This document shows positions 28,400-35,724 of a stretch of 41,039 nt of DNA, one piece after another (position 1 is the first letter of the stretch; each line of letters starts with the position of its first letter). The position numbers and the translations under genes were made by a program. The notes under the pieces are model-generated. The model was given only the letters and a program-made list of their open reading frames with translations, had not been told where the DNA came from and made no database searches. Source of the DNA: Burkholderiaceae bacterium (GTDB lineage Bacteria > Pseudomonadota > Gammaproteobacteria > Burkholderiales > Burkholderiaceae_C). The DNA is taken from positions 1 through 41,039 of the forward strand of contig SCRR01000058.1 of assembly GCA_004322085.1 (NCBI GenBank), written 5' to 3'.

Positions 28400-28879
28400 T
28401 TACTGGTCGGACTCGCCGGCATCGACGCCGGCCAGCAGCCCGATCGACTCATCAATCAGGCTGTGCAGCGCCAGCACGCGCTCGGCGCCGAGCAGCCGGT
28501 TCAGGCTTTGCTGCGCCGCCTTCCAGTGGCGTTGGGCCTCGCTGCGCTTGGTACGCCCGGCCTCGGTGATGGTGACGCTGCGGCTGCGCGCATCGGGGCC
28601 CGCGGACAGCTCGACCCAGCCGGCATCGATCAGCGGCTTGAGGTTGCGTGTCAGTGTGGAAGCGCCAAATTGCATGGCCCAGGCCAGCTCGGTAGGGCGC
28701 ACCGGTCCCAGCTTGAGGACATGCGACAACAGCGAATACTGGGTGGTCTTGAGGCCGGCTTTCGCCATCTCCAGGTCGTAGTGATGCGTCACATGCCGCA
28801 CCAGCTGGCGCAGGCGCAGATGAGTGCAGCCCAGCGTCCTGAGAGCGGCCTGCAAGGGGGGATCGATGACAGCGTTCAT
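28400..28879 (-). CDS. MarR family transcriptional regulator
   Basis: A 159-residue winged-helix regulator. The DNA-binding part is TTQYSLLSHVLKLGPVRPTE, then AMQFGASTLTRNLKPLIDAG and the wing VELSAGPDARSRSVTITEAG. Dimerisation helices flank it. The start at 28879 is chosen because a TATAAT -10 box covers an upstream in-frame ATG at 28909, which therefore cannot be in the message. It probably represses its own operon with the MFS and MATE genes and perhaps the divergent thioesterase gene, through the inverted repeat at 28919-28943, and is released by a phenolic or similar ligand (family knowledge). Confidence 0.9.
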   Translation of the reverse strand: MNAVIDPPLQAALRTLGCTHLRLRQLVRHVTHHYDLEMAKAGLKTTQYSLLSHVLKLGPVRPTELAWAMQFGASTLTRNLKPLIDAGWVELSAGPDARSRSVTITEAGRTKRSEAQRHWKAAQQSLNRLLGAERVLALHSLIDESIGLLAGVDAGESDQ

Positions 28880-28907
28880 GGTGGGTAAGTCGCGTGTTGG
28901 TTTTCGC

Positions 28908-28936
28908 ATTATACTTGTAGTTGCAAATTTTGTATA
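28908..28936 (-). promoter_or_regulatory. Promoter of the marR-MFS-MATE operon
   Basis: On the minus strand TATACA (28931-28936) and TATAAT (28908-28913) are 17 bp apart, a strong sigma-70 match. Transcription would start near 28901, about 20 nt before the MarR ATG at 28879. The -35 box lies inside the inverted repeat at 28919-28943. Confidence 0.65.
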
Positions 28937-28943
28937 TGCAACT
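28919..28943. promoter_or_regulatory. Candidate MarR operator
   Basis: AGTTGCA (28919-28925) and TGCAACT (28937-28943) form a perfect 7+7 bp inverted repeat with an 11-bp AT-rich spacer. It covers the -35 box of the MarR promoter and ends 14 bp before the thioesterase start codon, so a bound dimer could block both directions. Size and placement fit MarR operators. Confidence 0.6.
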
Positions 28944-28957
28944 TAAAAGGATGCCGC

Positions 28958-29539
28958 ATGGATACCGCGACCCCCAACGTCACCTCTGAATCGGGCGCAC
29001 AGCAGACCCTGCGCCAGTGGAACCACGAGCGCGATGAGATACAGGCCCGCATACGGGCCCGCGGCGGCAAGCCTGGCCTCGCCAGCCCCGCGATGACCGC
29101 CGGGAAAACCGGCCTGGAGCTCATGCAGGCGATGCTGACCGGCGAGCTGCCCTATGCGCACATTGCCGAAACGCTGGATTTCACGCTGGTGCAGGTTGGC
29201 CCCGGCACGGCCGTGTTTCAAGGCACGCCTCAGCTCAAGCACTACAACCCGCTGGGCAGCGTACATGGCGGCTGGTATGCCACGCTGCTCGACTCCGCCG
29301 TGGGCTGCGCCGTGCACACCATGATGCCAGTGGGACGCGGCTACACGACGGCAGAGCTCAGCATCAACATCGTACGCGCCGCCTTCAATACCTCAGGGCC
29401 GCTGCGCGCGATCGGCACGGTGGTCCACTGCGGACGCCAACTGGCCACCGCCGAAGGCCGCATCGTCGGGCCGGACGGCAAACTCTATGCCCACGCCACC
29501 ACGACTTGCCTGGTGTTCGAGCTGCCGACTCGGGGTTAG
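28958..29539 (+). CDS. PaaI-family hotdog thioesterase
   Basis: A 193-residue protein with a hotdog thioesterase domain in its C-terminal two thirds: HYNPLGSVHGGWYATLLDSA on the central helix with the usual HGG, then TTAELSINIVRAAF and GRQLATAEGRIVGPDGKLYA. It would hydrolyse an acyl- or aryl-CoA thioester. The first 60 residues are a charged helical extension. An AAAAGGA ribosome-binding site precedes the ATG. It diverges from the MarR operon, and the shared operator suggests it responds to the same compound. Confidence 0.9.
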   Translation: MDTATPNVTSESGAQQTLRQWNHERDEIQARIRARGGKPGLASPAMTAGKTGLELMQAMLTGELPYAHIAETLDFTLVQVGPGTAVFQGTPQLKHYNPLGSVHGGWYATLLDSAVGCAVHTMMPVGRGYTTAELSINIVRAAFNTSGPLRAIGTVVHCGRQLATAEGRIVGPDGKLYAHATTTCLVFELPTRG

Positions 29540-29580
29540 CGCTGACGAAGCGTGGCGGCTGCTCGCCTCCCCCTGCCCGC

Positions 29581-30039
29581 TCACAGCATGGATTTGCCCT
29601 GGGCCAGCACCTTGTCGCAAACCTGCTTCGTGACTTTCTCCTTCAGGCCACCGCCACTCAGGTCGAGCTGACTGCCATTGCTGCCGCTCAAAATCCCCTT
29701 GGCGCCACTCTTGTAGCCGCTGTCCGACGAGGGTGCTGCAGATCCCCCCGACAGCTTGCCCATCAGCGAATCCTTCACCGAGGCCGCGCTGTTGCCGCTG
29801 AGATAGTTGTTCTTGATACAGAACTGCAGCAGGCCGGCCACGTTGCCGACGCTACCGGAGGTCATCGACTGTCCCGCCAATGGACCTCCCATGTTCCCCA
29901 GGTTCGCGAGTCCGCCGGCCATGTCCTTGTTTTGCTCCTGCTTGAGCAGATTCCCGAACTGCGCGTATGCGCTCGACAAAGGCAGGAATGCGGCGAGCAC
30001 GATCACTGCGGCTGTGATGCGGTGGGTGGTTGTGGTCAT
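29581..30039 (-). CDS. DUF2501 family secreted protein (YjjA-like)
   Basis: A 152-residue protein with an N-terminal signal peptide (hydrophobic core VIVLAAFLPL, cleavage after AYA near residue 25). The mature part matches DUF2501 proteins such as E. coli YjjA; it is Gly/Ser-rich with CIKNNYLSGNSAASVKDSLM and a C-terminal LKEKVTKQVCDKVL. The two cysteines may form a disulfide. The function is unknown. AAGGAG stands 7 nt before the ATG at 30039. It lies between the thioesterase gene (convergent) and gloA (divergent). Confidence 0.88.
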   Translation of the reverse strand: MTTTTHRITAAVIVLAAFLPLSSAYAQFGNLLKQEQNKDMAGGLANLGNMGGPLAGQSMTSGSVGNVAGLLQFCIKNNYLSGNSAASVKDSLMGKLSGGSAAPSSDSGYKSGAKGILSGSNGSQLDLSGGGLKEKVTKQVCDKVLAQGKSML

Positions 30040-30117
30040 GCTGGAACTCCTTGGGTGGGCGGATAGTCCCTTGACTATAGTGTTTTCCCACACGCGCATC
30101 GGCGCGATAATCCGGCG

Positions 30118-30564
30118 ATGAGACTCCTTCACACCATGCTGCGCGTCGGCGACCTGCAACGCTCGATTGATTTCTACACCCAGGTACTCGGCATGAAATT
30201 GCTGCGCACCTCCGAGAACCCCGAGTACAAGTATTCGCTCGCCTTCGTGGGCTACGGCAACAACCCCGAGCACGCCGAGATCGAGCTGACCTACAACCAC
30301 GGTGTCGATCGCTACGACATGGGCAGCGCCTACGGCCACATCGCGCTCGGCGTGCCCGACGCGTATGCGGCTTGCGAGAAGATCAAGGCATCCGGCGGCA
30401 ACGTCACGCGCGAAGCAGGCCCGGTGAAGGGCGGCAGCACGGTGATTGCCTTTGTCACCGACCCGGACGGCTACAAGATTGAATTAATACAAGAAAAATC
30501 AATAGCTTACGAACACAGCCGCCATTCAGCCGCCAAAAGCACCGATCCGCTGCGCAGCGCGTAG
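30118..30564 (+). CDS. gloA: Lactoylglutathione lyase (glyoxalase I)
   Basis: A 148-residue glyoxalase I. The metal ligands known from the E. coli enzyme are at the same numbers: H5, E56, H74 and E122. It isomerises the methylglyoxal-glutathione hemithioacetal to S-lactoylglutathione as a homodimer. The C-terminal tail after E122 is 26 residues, longer than the roughly 13 usual, and low in conservation ([16 protein letters not shown]). A factor-independent terminator follows 14 bp after the stop. Methylglyoxal arises from triose phosphates, so it fits a sugar-degrading cell but is a general housekeeping gene. Confidence 0.96.
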   Translation: MRLLHTMLRVGDLQRSIDFYTQVLGMKLLRTSENPEYKYSLAFVGYGNNPEHAEIELTYNHGVDRYDMGSAYGHIALGVPDAYAACEKIKASGGNVTREAGPVKGGSTVIAFVTDPDGYKIELIQEKSIAYEHSRHSAAKSTDPLRSA

Positions 30565-30578
30565 CCGATAGGCAACAG

Positions 30579-30607
30579 AAGCCCGCTTACGCGGGCTTGT
30601 CTTGTTT
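30579..30607 (+). terminator. Intrinsic terminator after gloA
   Basis: AAGCCCGC (30579-30586) and GCGGGCTT (30591-30598) form a perfect 8-bp stem with a TTAC loop, followed by the T-rich GTCTTGTTT. It ends the gloA transcript and marks the last conserved housekeeping feature before the defence island. Confidence 0.85.
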
Positions 30608-30875
30608 GTCACGGCGCTCGCCTAGTCTCCCTCAGCACGTTGAAATGCCCTGTACCTACGCCCTTCTGCGCCGCGACAGGTTTCCCACGCGGCTTGCGTG
30701 CTGCATAGTTGCGGACACCCAAAGGGCAACTGGGGCATAGCTCAGCATATGGCTGCGTACTTTGACGAGGCTCGCACGGGGCTCGTCTCAGCCCTGCACA
30801 GGTACGCTTCAGCACCTAGTCCCATCCGCTCTCAAGCGCATCGGAGCGCATCATCGATCTGGAGCCATCGATCAC
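30608..30875. other. Gap at the left edge of the defence island
   Basis: Between the gloA terminator and the ribbon-helix-helix gene I see no supported gene, no integrase and no complete tRNA. A 15-base stretch at 30732-30746 resembles the 5' end of tRNA-Ala but lacks a base and any 3' half. This is where a left attachment or recombination border of the island should lie; no direct repeat matching the right side was found by eye. Confidence 0.5.
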
Positions 30876-31145
30876 TCATTTGGGATGTTTCGGCCGGAGA
30901 ACGGTCAGGCGCTCCAATTTCGCAGCCCTGTTCCTCAACTCTTCATCGCTCATCTCGGCAAGCACACGCAACCCCACACGAACCACCTCACTCTGGTTCA
31001 TCAACATGCCCTGTGTTGCGCAACGAACGCGCAGTGCTTCAATGAGCTGTGCGTCGGCTTCCTGCATCGAAAAAGCGCGCCGGACCACCGGGCTAGTCTG
31101 GCCTGTCGAGGTCTGTCGGCGGCCCTTGCTCACCTTGCTGGACAT
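30876..31145 (-). CDS. Small ribbon-helix-helix DNA-binding protein
   Basis: An 89-residue basic protein. A strand-like VVRRAFSMQEADAQLI is followed by two helices, with NQSEVVRVGLRVLAEMSDEE in the second, a pattern of MetJ/Arc-type repressors in which S-E-V-V-R-x-G-L-R starts the second helix. Such proteins dimerise and insert the paired strands in the major groove. GGAGG stands 6 nt before the ATG at 31145. It is divergent from the first GHKL gene with 111 bp between, so it may repress the restriction operon and itself. It could instead be a solo antitoxin-like protein; no toxin gene is next to it. Confidence 0.75.
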   Translation of the reverse strand: MSSKVSKGRRQTSTGQTSPVVRRAFSMQEADAQLIEALRVRCATQGMLMNQSEVVRVGLRVLAEMSDEELRNRAAKLERLTVLRPKHPK

Positions 31146-31256
31146 AGTCGCCTCCAAGCGAAGATGATACGATAATACCGTGTGCCCAGTATGTGCGGAT
31201 GGGCAGCCGAACAAGATTGCAGCACGCCTGAGCCGCCTCAGAACCGGAGAATGCCT

Positions 31257-33356
31257 ATGGCCATACCTTCTCGCCGAGCAGTAACGGCCGTCGGCAGTAA
31301 GCCAAGTAGGTCTGCTCCTGCTGCGAAGAAGGCAGCGGCCAAGAACTCTCCGTACCAGCTCCGCATTTCGCGTCTGACGGTCGACAAACTCGGCGTCAAG
31401 CTGTACGACAAGGCCAGTGCGGTAGTGGCTGAGCTCATCGCCAACGGCTACGACGCTGACGCCGAAACCGTCACGGTGCGACTTCCACTCAACCTGCAAC
31501 TGGCTTCACAGGCCGGCGGCAAGCTGAAGGATCTCGGCTACGTCATCGAGGTTGAGGACGATGGCCACGGTATGACGCCCGAGGAGGCCATCGGCTTCTA
31601 TCTGCGGGTAGGTACCGACCGCAGAACGCGCAAGGGCGAGGACGGTAGTAAGTCACGGAAGAAGAAGCGGCCCGTCATGGGTCGCAAAGGCATCGGAAAG
31701 CTGGCGCCCTTTGGGATTTGCCGCTGCATCGAGGTGTGGTCCGCCGGCGGTCCCAAAACGAAAGACGGCTACGCCATCACGCACTTCTTCATGGACTTCG
31801 ACAAGATCGTTACCGACGACGACGAGGCCGTGCCGCTCGAAGTCGGCAGCGAAGATCGTGGCTGGAGCAAGAAGTCGGGAACGCGCATCAGGTTGACGTC
31901 GTTCCTAGCCAAGCGCGTTCCTGATCAGGAGACATTCTTGCGCCAGTTGGCAGTCCGGTTTACGTTCGCCAAGCCGGACTTCAAGATCATGATCGTCGAC
32001 ACGGCCACCAACGGGGCAAAGCCGATAAAGGTCAATCCGCTAGACATACCATTGCTCCCCGGTTCGAAGATCGACTTGGCCAGCCGCCCCGTCATCGCTG
32101 ACAACGGCTCCACGCTTCCCGTGTCGGGCTGGCTCGGTATGGCCAAGGAGGCGTACAAGAACGAAGAGATGATGGGCGTACGCATCTACGCCCGCGGCAA
32201 GATCGCGGGCGTGACGCGGGACTTCAACCAGCCCGCCGGGTTCACCGGCGAGTTCGCGATGCGTTCATACTTGGTGGGCCAGGTTGAGGCGGAGTGGTTG
32301 GATCTCGACAACGGTGACGACCTCGTACGAACCGACCGCCAGGACATCCTCTGGTCGTCAGACTATGGCGAGTTGCTGCGACGCTGGGGAGCTGAGCTCA
32401 TTAAGGAGATCGCCCGCATCTCGCGTGAGCCACGCCGCGTGCGCGTGCGCGACGAGTTTCTGCGCAAATCTGGCATCGAGGACAGAGCGCGCCAGCGGTT
32501 CGGCGATAAGCAAGTGGCTCGCGTCGCCATCGACTTGGCCAAGAAGTTTGGCGGCTTTGCCGCCGAGGACGAGCTGAGCGACGACGTTTACGTCGAAGAC
32601 CTTTCTCAGATCATCTTGTCGGTTGCACCGCACCAAGCACTGATGGAGGCTTTCCACGAATTCACCAATCAGGTGACCAAAGGCGAGGCCTCGATCGACC
32701 AGATGCTGGACATCTTCAGCAAGGCGCAGATCGCGGAACTGGCCTCGTACGCACAGATCGCGGCCCAACGCGTCCGGGTGATCAAGGACCTCGAGCAAAT
32801 CATCGACGTGTCGATGGACGAGAGCCAGTTTCAAGCACTGATTGCGCAGGCGCCCTGGCTTATCGAGCCATCTTGGACCGTGATCACGAAGAATCAGAGT
32901 TTGAAGAACTTCAAGCACGCGTTCGAGAAGTTCTGGAAACGCACCCATGGGACCGATGTCGTCCTTGCGATTGACCACGAAGGGAAACGCCCGGACTTTA
33001 CCTTGGTTAGCATCGACGGCCTGTTGCACATCATCGAAATCAAGAAGGCAGGTCATGCCTTTGACGACACTGACTTTGATCGGCTCATCAACTACGTCGA
33101 TGCGTTTGAACGATTCTTCAAAGAGAACGAAAAGACCGTGGCAGAGTTTTACAGGGAGTGGCGTATTGACGTCGTGGCGGATGGAGAGAAGCTGAAGAAG
33201 AGTCCAAATCAACGCGCATACGCCGGCTTGGTCAAAGATGGGCGCGTTAGACGCATGTCCTGGCTTGATTTCTTGAGCGGGGCAAAGAAGGTCCACGAGC
33301 AGTTCCTGGACGTGCATGATCTCGGCGTCGAAAAGCGCCAGGGGAAGAAGACATGA
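31257..33356 (+). CDS. GHKL (MORC/MutL-like) ATPase with C-terminal PD-(D/E)XK nuclease domain, copy A
   Basis: A 699-residue protein. A Lys/Ala-rich lead (1-30) precedes a Bergerat ATPase fold: N-box with E59 and N63 (VAELIANGYDAD), DDGHGM (101-106), GRKGIGKL (142-149) and GTRIRL (208-213). About 220-480 is the transducer/linker region. The C-terminus (about 520-690) has ESQFQALIAQAPWLIEPSW, then D580 (PDF) and E594-I-K596, a PD-(D/E)XK nuclease core resembling the DUF4263/Shedu group. ATP-driven clamping of DNA with cleavage of non-self DNA is inferred. The start at 31257 is set by GGAGA six nt upstream; its stop overlaps the methyltransferase ATG (ATGA). Confidence 0.85.
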   Translation: MAIPSRRAVTAVGSKPSRSAPAAKKAAAKNSPYQLRISRLTVDKLGVKLYDKASAVVAELIANGYDADAETVTVRLPLNLQLASQAGGKLKDLGYVIEVEDDGHGMTPEEAIGFYLRVGTDRRTRKGEDGSKSRKKKRPVMGRKGIGKLAPFGICRCIEVWSAGGPKTKDGYAITHFFMDFDKIVTDDDEAVPLEVGSEDRGWSKKSGTRIRLTSFLAKRVPDQETFLRQLAVRFTFAKPDFKIMIVDTATNGAKPIKVNPLDIPLLPGSKIDLASRPVIADNGSTLPVSGWLGMAKEAYKNEEMMGVRIYARGKIAGVTRDFNQPAGFTGEFAMRSYLVGQVEAEWLDLDNGDDLVRTDRQDILWSSDYGELLRRWGAELIKEIARISREPRRVRVRDEFLRKSGIEDRARQRFGDKQVARVAIDLAKKFGGFAAEDELSDDVYVEDLSQIILSVAPHQALMEAFHEFTNQVTKGEASIDQMLDIFSKAQIAELASYAQIAAQRVRVIKDLEQIIDVSMDESQFQALIAQAPWLIEPSWTVITKNQSLKNFKHAFEKFWKRTHGTDVVLAIDHEGKRPDFTLVSIDGLLHIIEIKKAGHAFDDTDFDRLINYVDAFERFFKENEKTVAEFYREWRIDVVADGEKLKKSPNQRAYAGLVKDGRVRRMSWLDFLSGAKKVHEQFLDVHDLGVEKRQGKKT

Positions 33357-34786
33357 GCAAGCTGCGCGCGGTCAGCCTGTTTTCCAACTGCGGCGCCGGC
33401 GACGTAGGCTACCGCGCAGCCGGCTTCCGCTTCGACGTGATGGCGGAACTTGACCCGCGTCGCCTCGACGTTTGTCTGCTCAATCACCCTGGAGCCGAAG
33501 GCGTCCCCGGTGACTTGCGCAAGACGTGGCAGACCGTGATCAAAAAATACCGTGCGCGCGCAGGACAGGCGCGCCCGGCCCTGCTCTGCGCTTGCCCACC
33601 GTGCCAAGGAATGAGTTCTGCGAGATCGGGTAAGGGTAGCCACGATGACGCCGAGGCAGGTTCAAAGGATGAGCGAAACCTGCTGGTTACGGTGATCGCC
33701 AACGTCGCGTTGAAGCTGATGCCTTCCCTCATCGTTGTCGAGAACGTCCCGGCGTTCTTCACTCGCAAGGTGCATCACCCCAAAGACAAGAAACCGGTCT
33801 CCGCCGCGAACTACCTCATCACCTCGCTGGCTGACCACTATGTTGCGTTTCCGTTGGTCGCGGACCTCTGCGACTTCGGCGTGCCGCAGTCGCGCAACCG
33901 CGCGTTCCTGACTTTCGTGCGCAGGGACCTTCCGGGACTCAAAGAGCTGCTGCACATTGGTAGGACGCCGTTTCCGCGAGCTACGCATGCACCCGACGTT
34001 GGCAATGCAACACCGGTGTCACTAGCGGACGCGCTGGCGGAATTCGCGCTCCCCGATCTGGACGCGGCTTCGCCCGAAACTGCCCGAGCGGATGAGTACG
34101 CCGGCTTCCACTCCGTGCCCGTGTGGGACGAACGCACTTACGCCATGGTGGCGGCAATTCCGGCCGGCACGGGTCGCAGCGCATGGGACAATGACGTCTG
34201 CCATCACTGCGGACCGGTTAAGGTGTTGCCCGACACGGTCACTTGTCCGAAGTGCTCGGAGCCGCTTCTTCGTCCCATCGTGCGGGAGGACGATGGCAGC
34301 TATCGACTGATCAAGGGGTTCAAGAGCAGCTATCGCAGGATGTATGCCGACCGCCCTGCCGCCACAGTCACCACCGCCAGCGGACACATTGGCAGCGACT
34401 ACACGATCCATCCGACGCAGAACCGTTTGCTCAGCCCGTTGGAGTGCTCCCTCCTTCAAACCTTCCCGAGCGATTTCAAGTGGGGCGACGCTGTCAAGAA
34501 ACTTGGCCATACCAACGTACGCGAAATGATCGGCGAGGCCGTTCCGCCAGCGTTCACCAAGCTGCATGGGGAGGTGTTACACGGCATCTTGAAGCGCGAG
34601 TGGGCCCGCGCACCCATGGCTTCAAGTGACGAGCGGATCGCCAAGGGATGGACGAAGCTCGCCACGGCATCCAAGAAGGACGGCCGCAAGGACCCTCGCG
34701 ACTACTTTGACTATGCGAAGCCAGCCGCCCGTGCCGCGCCGCCGAGTAAGCGCGTTGGCAGTACGTCGGCGCCCGCGCGGGACTGA
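33353..34786 (+). CDS. C5-cytosine DNA methyltransferase with zinc-ribbon insertion
   Basis: A 477-residue methyltransferase. Motif I is VSLFSNCGAGDVGY, the catalytic cysteine C84 is in CPPCQG, motif VI is VVENV (E130), motif VIII is PQSRNRAF, and motifs IX/X are RLLSPLECSLLQTFP and MIGEAVPP; all are intact. The target-recognition region contains CHHC (C283, C286) and CPKC (C298, C301), a likely zinc ribbon. It should protect the host DNA at a cytosine-containing site; the site is unknown. A 50-residue basic tail follows motif X. It is co-translated with the GHKL ATPase gene and converges with the Vsr gene after 7 bp. Confidence 0.93.
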   Translation: MSKLRAVSLFSNCGAGDVGYRAAGFRFDVMAELDPRRLDVCLLNHPGAEGVPGDLRKTWQTVIKKYRARAGQARPALLCACPPCQGMSSARSGKGSHDDAEAGSKDERNLLVTVIANVALKLMPSLIVVENVPAFFTRKVHHPKDKKPVSAANYLITSLADHYVAFPLVADLCDFGVPQSRNRAFLTFVRRDLPGLKELLHIGRTPFPRATHAPDVGNATPVSLADALAEFALPDLDAASPETARADEYAGFHSVPVWDERTYAMVAAIPAGTGRSAWDNDVCHHCGPVKVLPDTVTCPKCSEPLLRPIVREDDGSYRLIKGFKSSYRRMYADRPAATVTTASGHIGSDYTIHPTQNRLLSPLECSLLQTFPSDFKWGDAVKKLGHTNVREMIGEAVPPAFTKLHGEVLHGILKREWARAPMASSDERIAKGWTKLATASKKDGRKDPRDYFDYAKPAARAAPPSKRVGSTSAPARD

Positions 34787-34793
34787 GGTTCGA

Positions 34794-35249
34794 TCACCGC
34801 GGTTCGAGGAACGCCCGTAGCCGTGCTTCCAGGCGAGGCACGTCCCGGACTTCGCATTCCCAAACGACGAGAACCTCCCAGCCCAACGCGCCGAGTGCGT
34901 CCAGGTTCCACTGATCTCGTCGGCGATTGCCTTCGATCTTCGCCGCCCAGGTACTGGCGTTGTTGACGGGGCGCGTCGCACGTTTGCAGTCTTCGTGGCC
35001 ATGCCAGAAGCAGCCGTGGACGAGCACGATCTTGCGATGGCGCGGCAATACGACATCGGGCGTACCGGGCAAATCTTTCCGATGCAGCCGGAATCGATAG
35101 CCCATGGTATGCAGGATGCGTCGAACGCGCATCTCCGGCACCGTGTCACGCCCTTTCACTGCCAGCATGCGTCGCCGGGTCTCCGGAGTCACCTTCGCGT
35201 ACGCCGGCACCGACGCGCCGGGGTTGTCAGGCATCGAAGGTTCACGCAT
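34794..35249 (-). CDS. vsr: Very short patch repair endonuclease (Vsr)
   Basis: A 151-residue Vsr-family nuclease: RRRMLAVKGRDTVPEMRVRR, RKDLPGTPDVVLP with catalytic-type D65, and VHGCFWHGHEDC with H78 and H83, followed by a DQWNLDALGALGWEVLVVWE end. Vsr nicks at T:G mismatches left by deamination of 5-methylcytosine, and so normally accompanies a C5 methyltransferase, which here is encoded convergently. The start at 35249 overlaps the upstream nuclease gene by 8 bp; an ATG at 35234 is possible. Ribosome-binding sites are weak at both, so coupling is likely. Confidence 0.93.
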   Translation of the reverse strand: MREPSMPDNPGASVPAYAKVTPETRRRMLAVKGRDTVPEMRVRRILHTMGYRFRLHRKDLPGTPDVVLPRHRKIVLVHGCFWHGHEDCKRATRPVNNASTWAAKIEGNRRRDQWNLDALGALGWEVLVVWECEVRDVPRLEARLRAFLEPR

Positions 35250-35724
35250 AGACGAACTCGGCGCGAGCTACCGCAGGCTCCTGCACGCGAACGCCCAGGC
35301 GCACAAAGACGCCATGTCGATAGCCGAGCTGCTGGCAGTAGCCACGCAGCTTTTCGAAGTCACGATCGTCCGACTCGGGGTTGTTCGACTTCTTGAGCTC
35401 GAAGACGATGTGGTTGTCGGTCGTTCCTCTCTTGTGGACGATCACGTCGGGAAACACGCGACTGCCGTGTTCTCCGTCATCACCGGAGCCAAAGGCAATC
35501 TCCTTCGGATCGTGGCCGTCGCGGTTGTATTCGCAATCAACGTCCCAACCGGGAAACGCTTGTTCGACGTAGATCGCCAACCGATGCGTGACGGTTCGCT
35601 CGTTCACGTCCGACCACAGCAAGTAAGCGTCGCGCTCGAGCAAGGTTTGCACCGCGTGAACGACCGCCTCGGCCAGAGCTTGATCACCCTGGCAACTCGC
35701 CTTCAACGAATCGACCCCAGTCAC
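35242..35724 (-). CDS. Stand-alone PD-(D/E)XK nuclease-fold protein
   Basis: A 160-residue protein, not recognised as a named family. NERTVTHRLAIYVEQAFPGW (about 41-60) is a helix with a family-type start, D93 lies in RVFPDVIVHKR and E109-L-K111 in NHIVFELKKS, giving the beta-hairpin and core signature of PD-(D/E)XK enzymes; the lysine pair and following helix (FEKLRGYCQQL) also fit. It starts with GTG, and the GTGA overlap with the AbiEii stop indicates translational coupling. It ends inside the Vsr start. A DNase role in the restriction or toxin module is inferred. Confidence 0.75.
   Translation of the reverse strand: MTGVDSLKASCQGDQALAEAVVHAVQTLLERDAYLLWSDVNERTVTHRLAIYVEQAFPGWDVDCEYNRDGHDPKEIAFGSGDDGEHGSRVFPDVIVHKRGTTDNHIVFELKKSNNPESDDRDFEKLRGYCQQLGYRHGVFVRLGVRVQEPAVARAEFVYA

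Noticed and set aside
30732-30746. Sequence resembling the 5' end of tRNA-Ala (GGGGCATAGCTCAGC)
   Set aside because: It lacks one base before the D-arm and there is no anticodon arm, T-arm or pairing 3' acceptor strand; probably chance, at most a fragment.
30609-30815. 68-codon minus-strand frame at the island's left edge
   Set aside because: No recognised family, no good ribosome-binding site, and other frames over the same DNA are also open.
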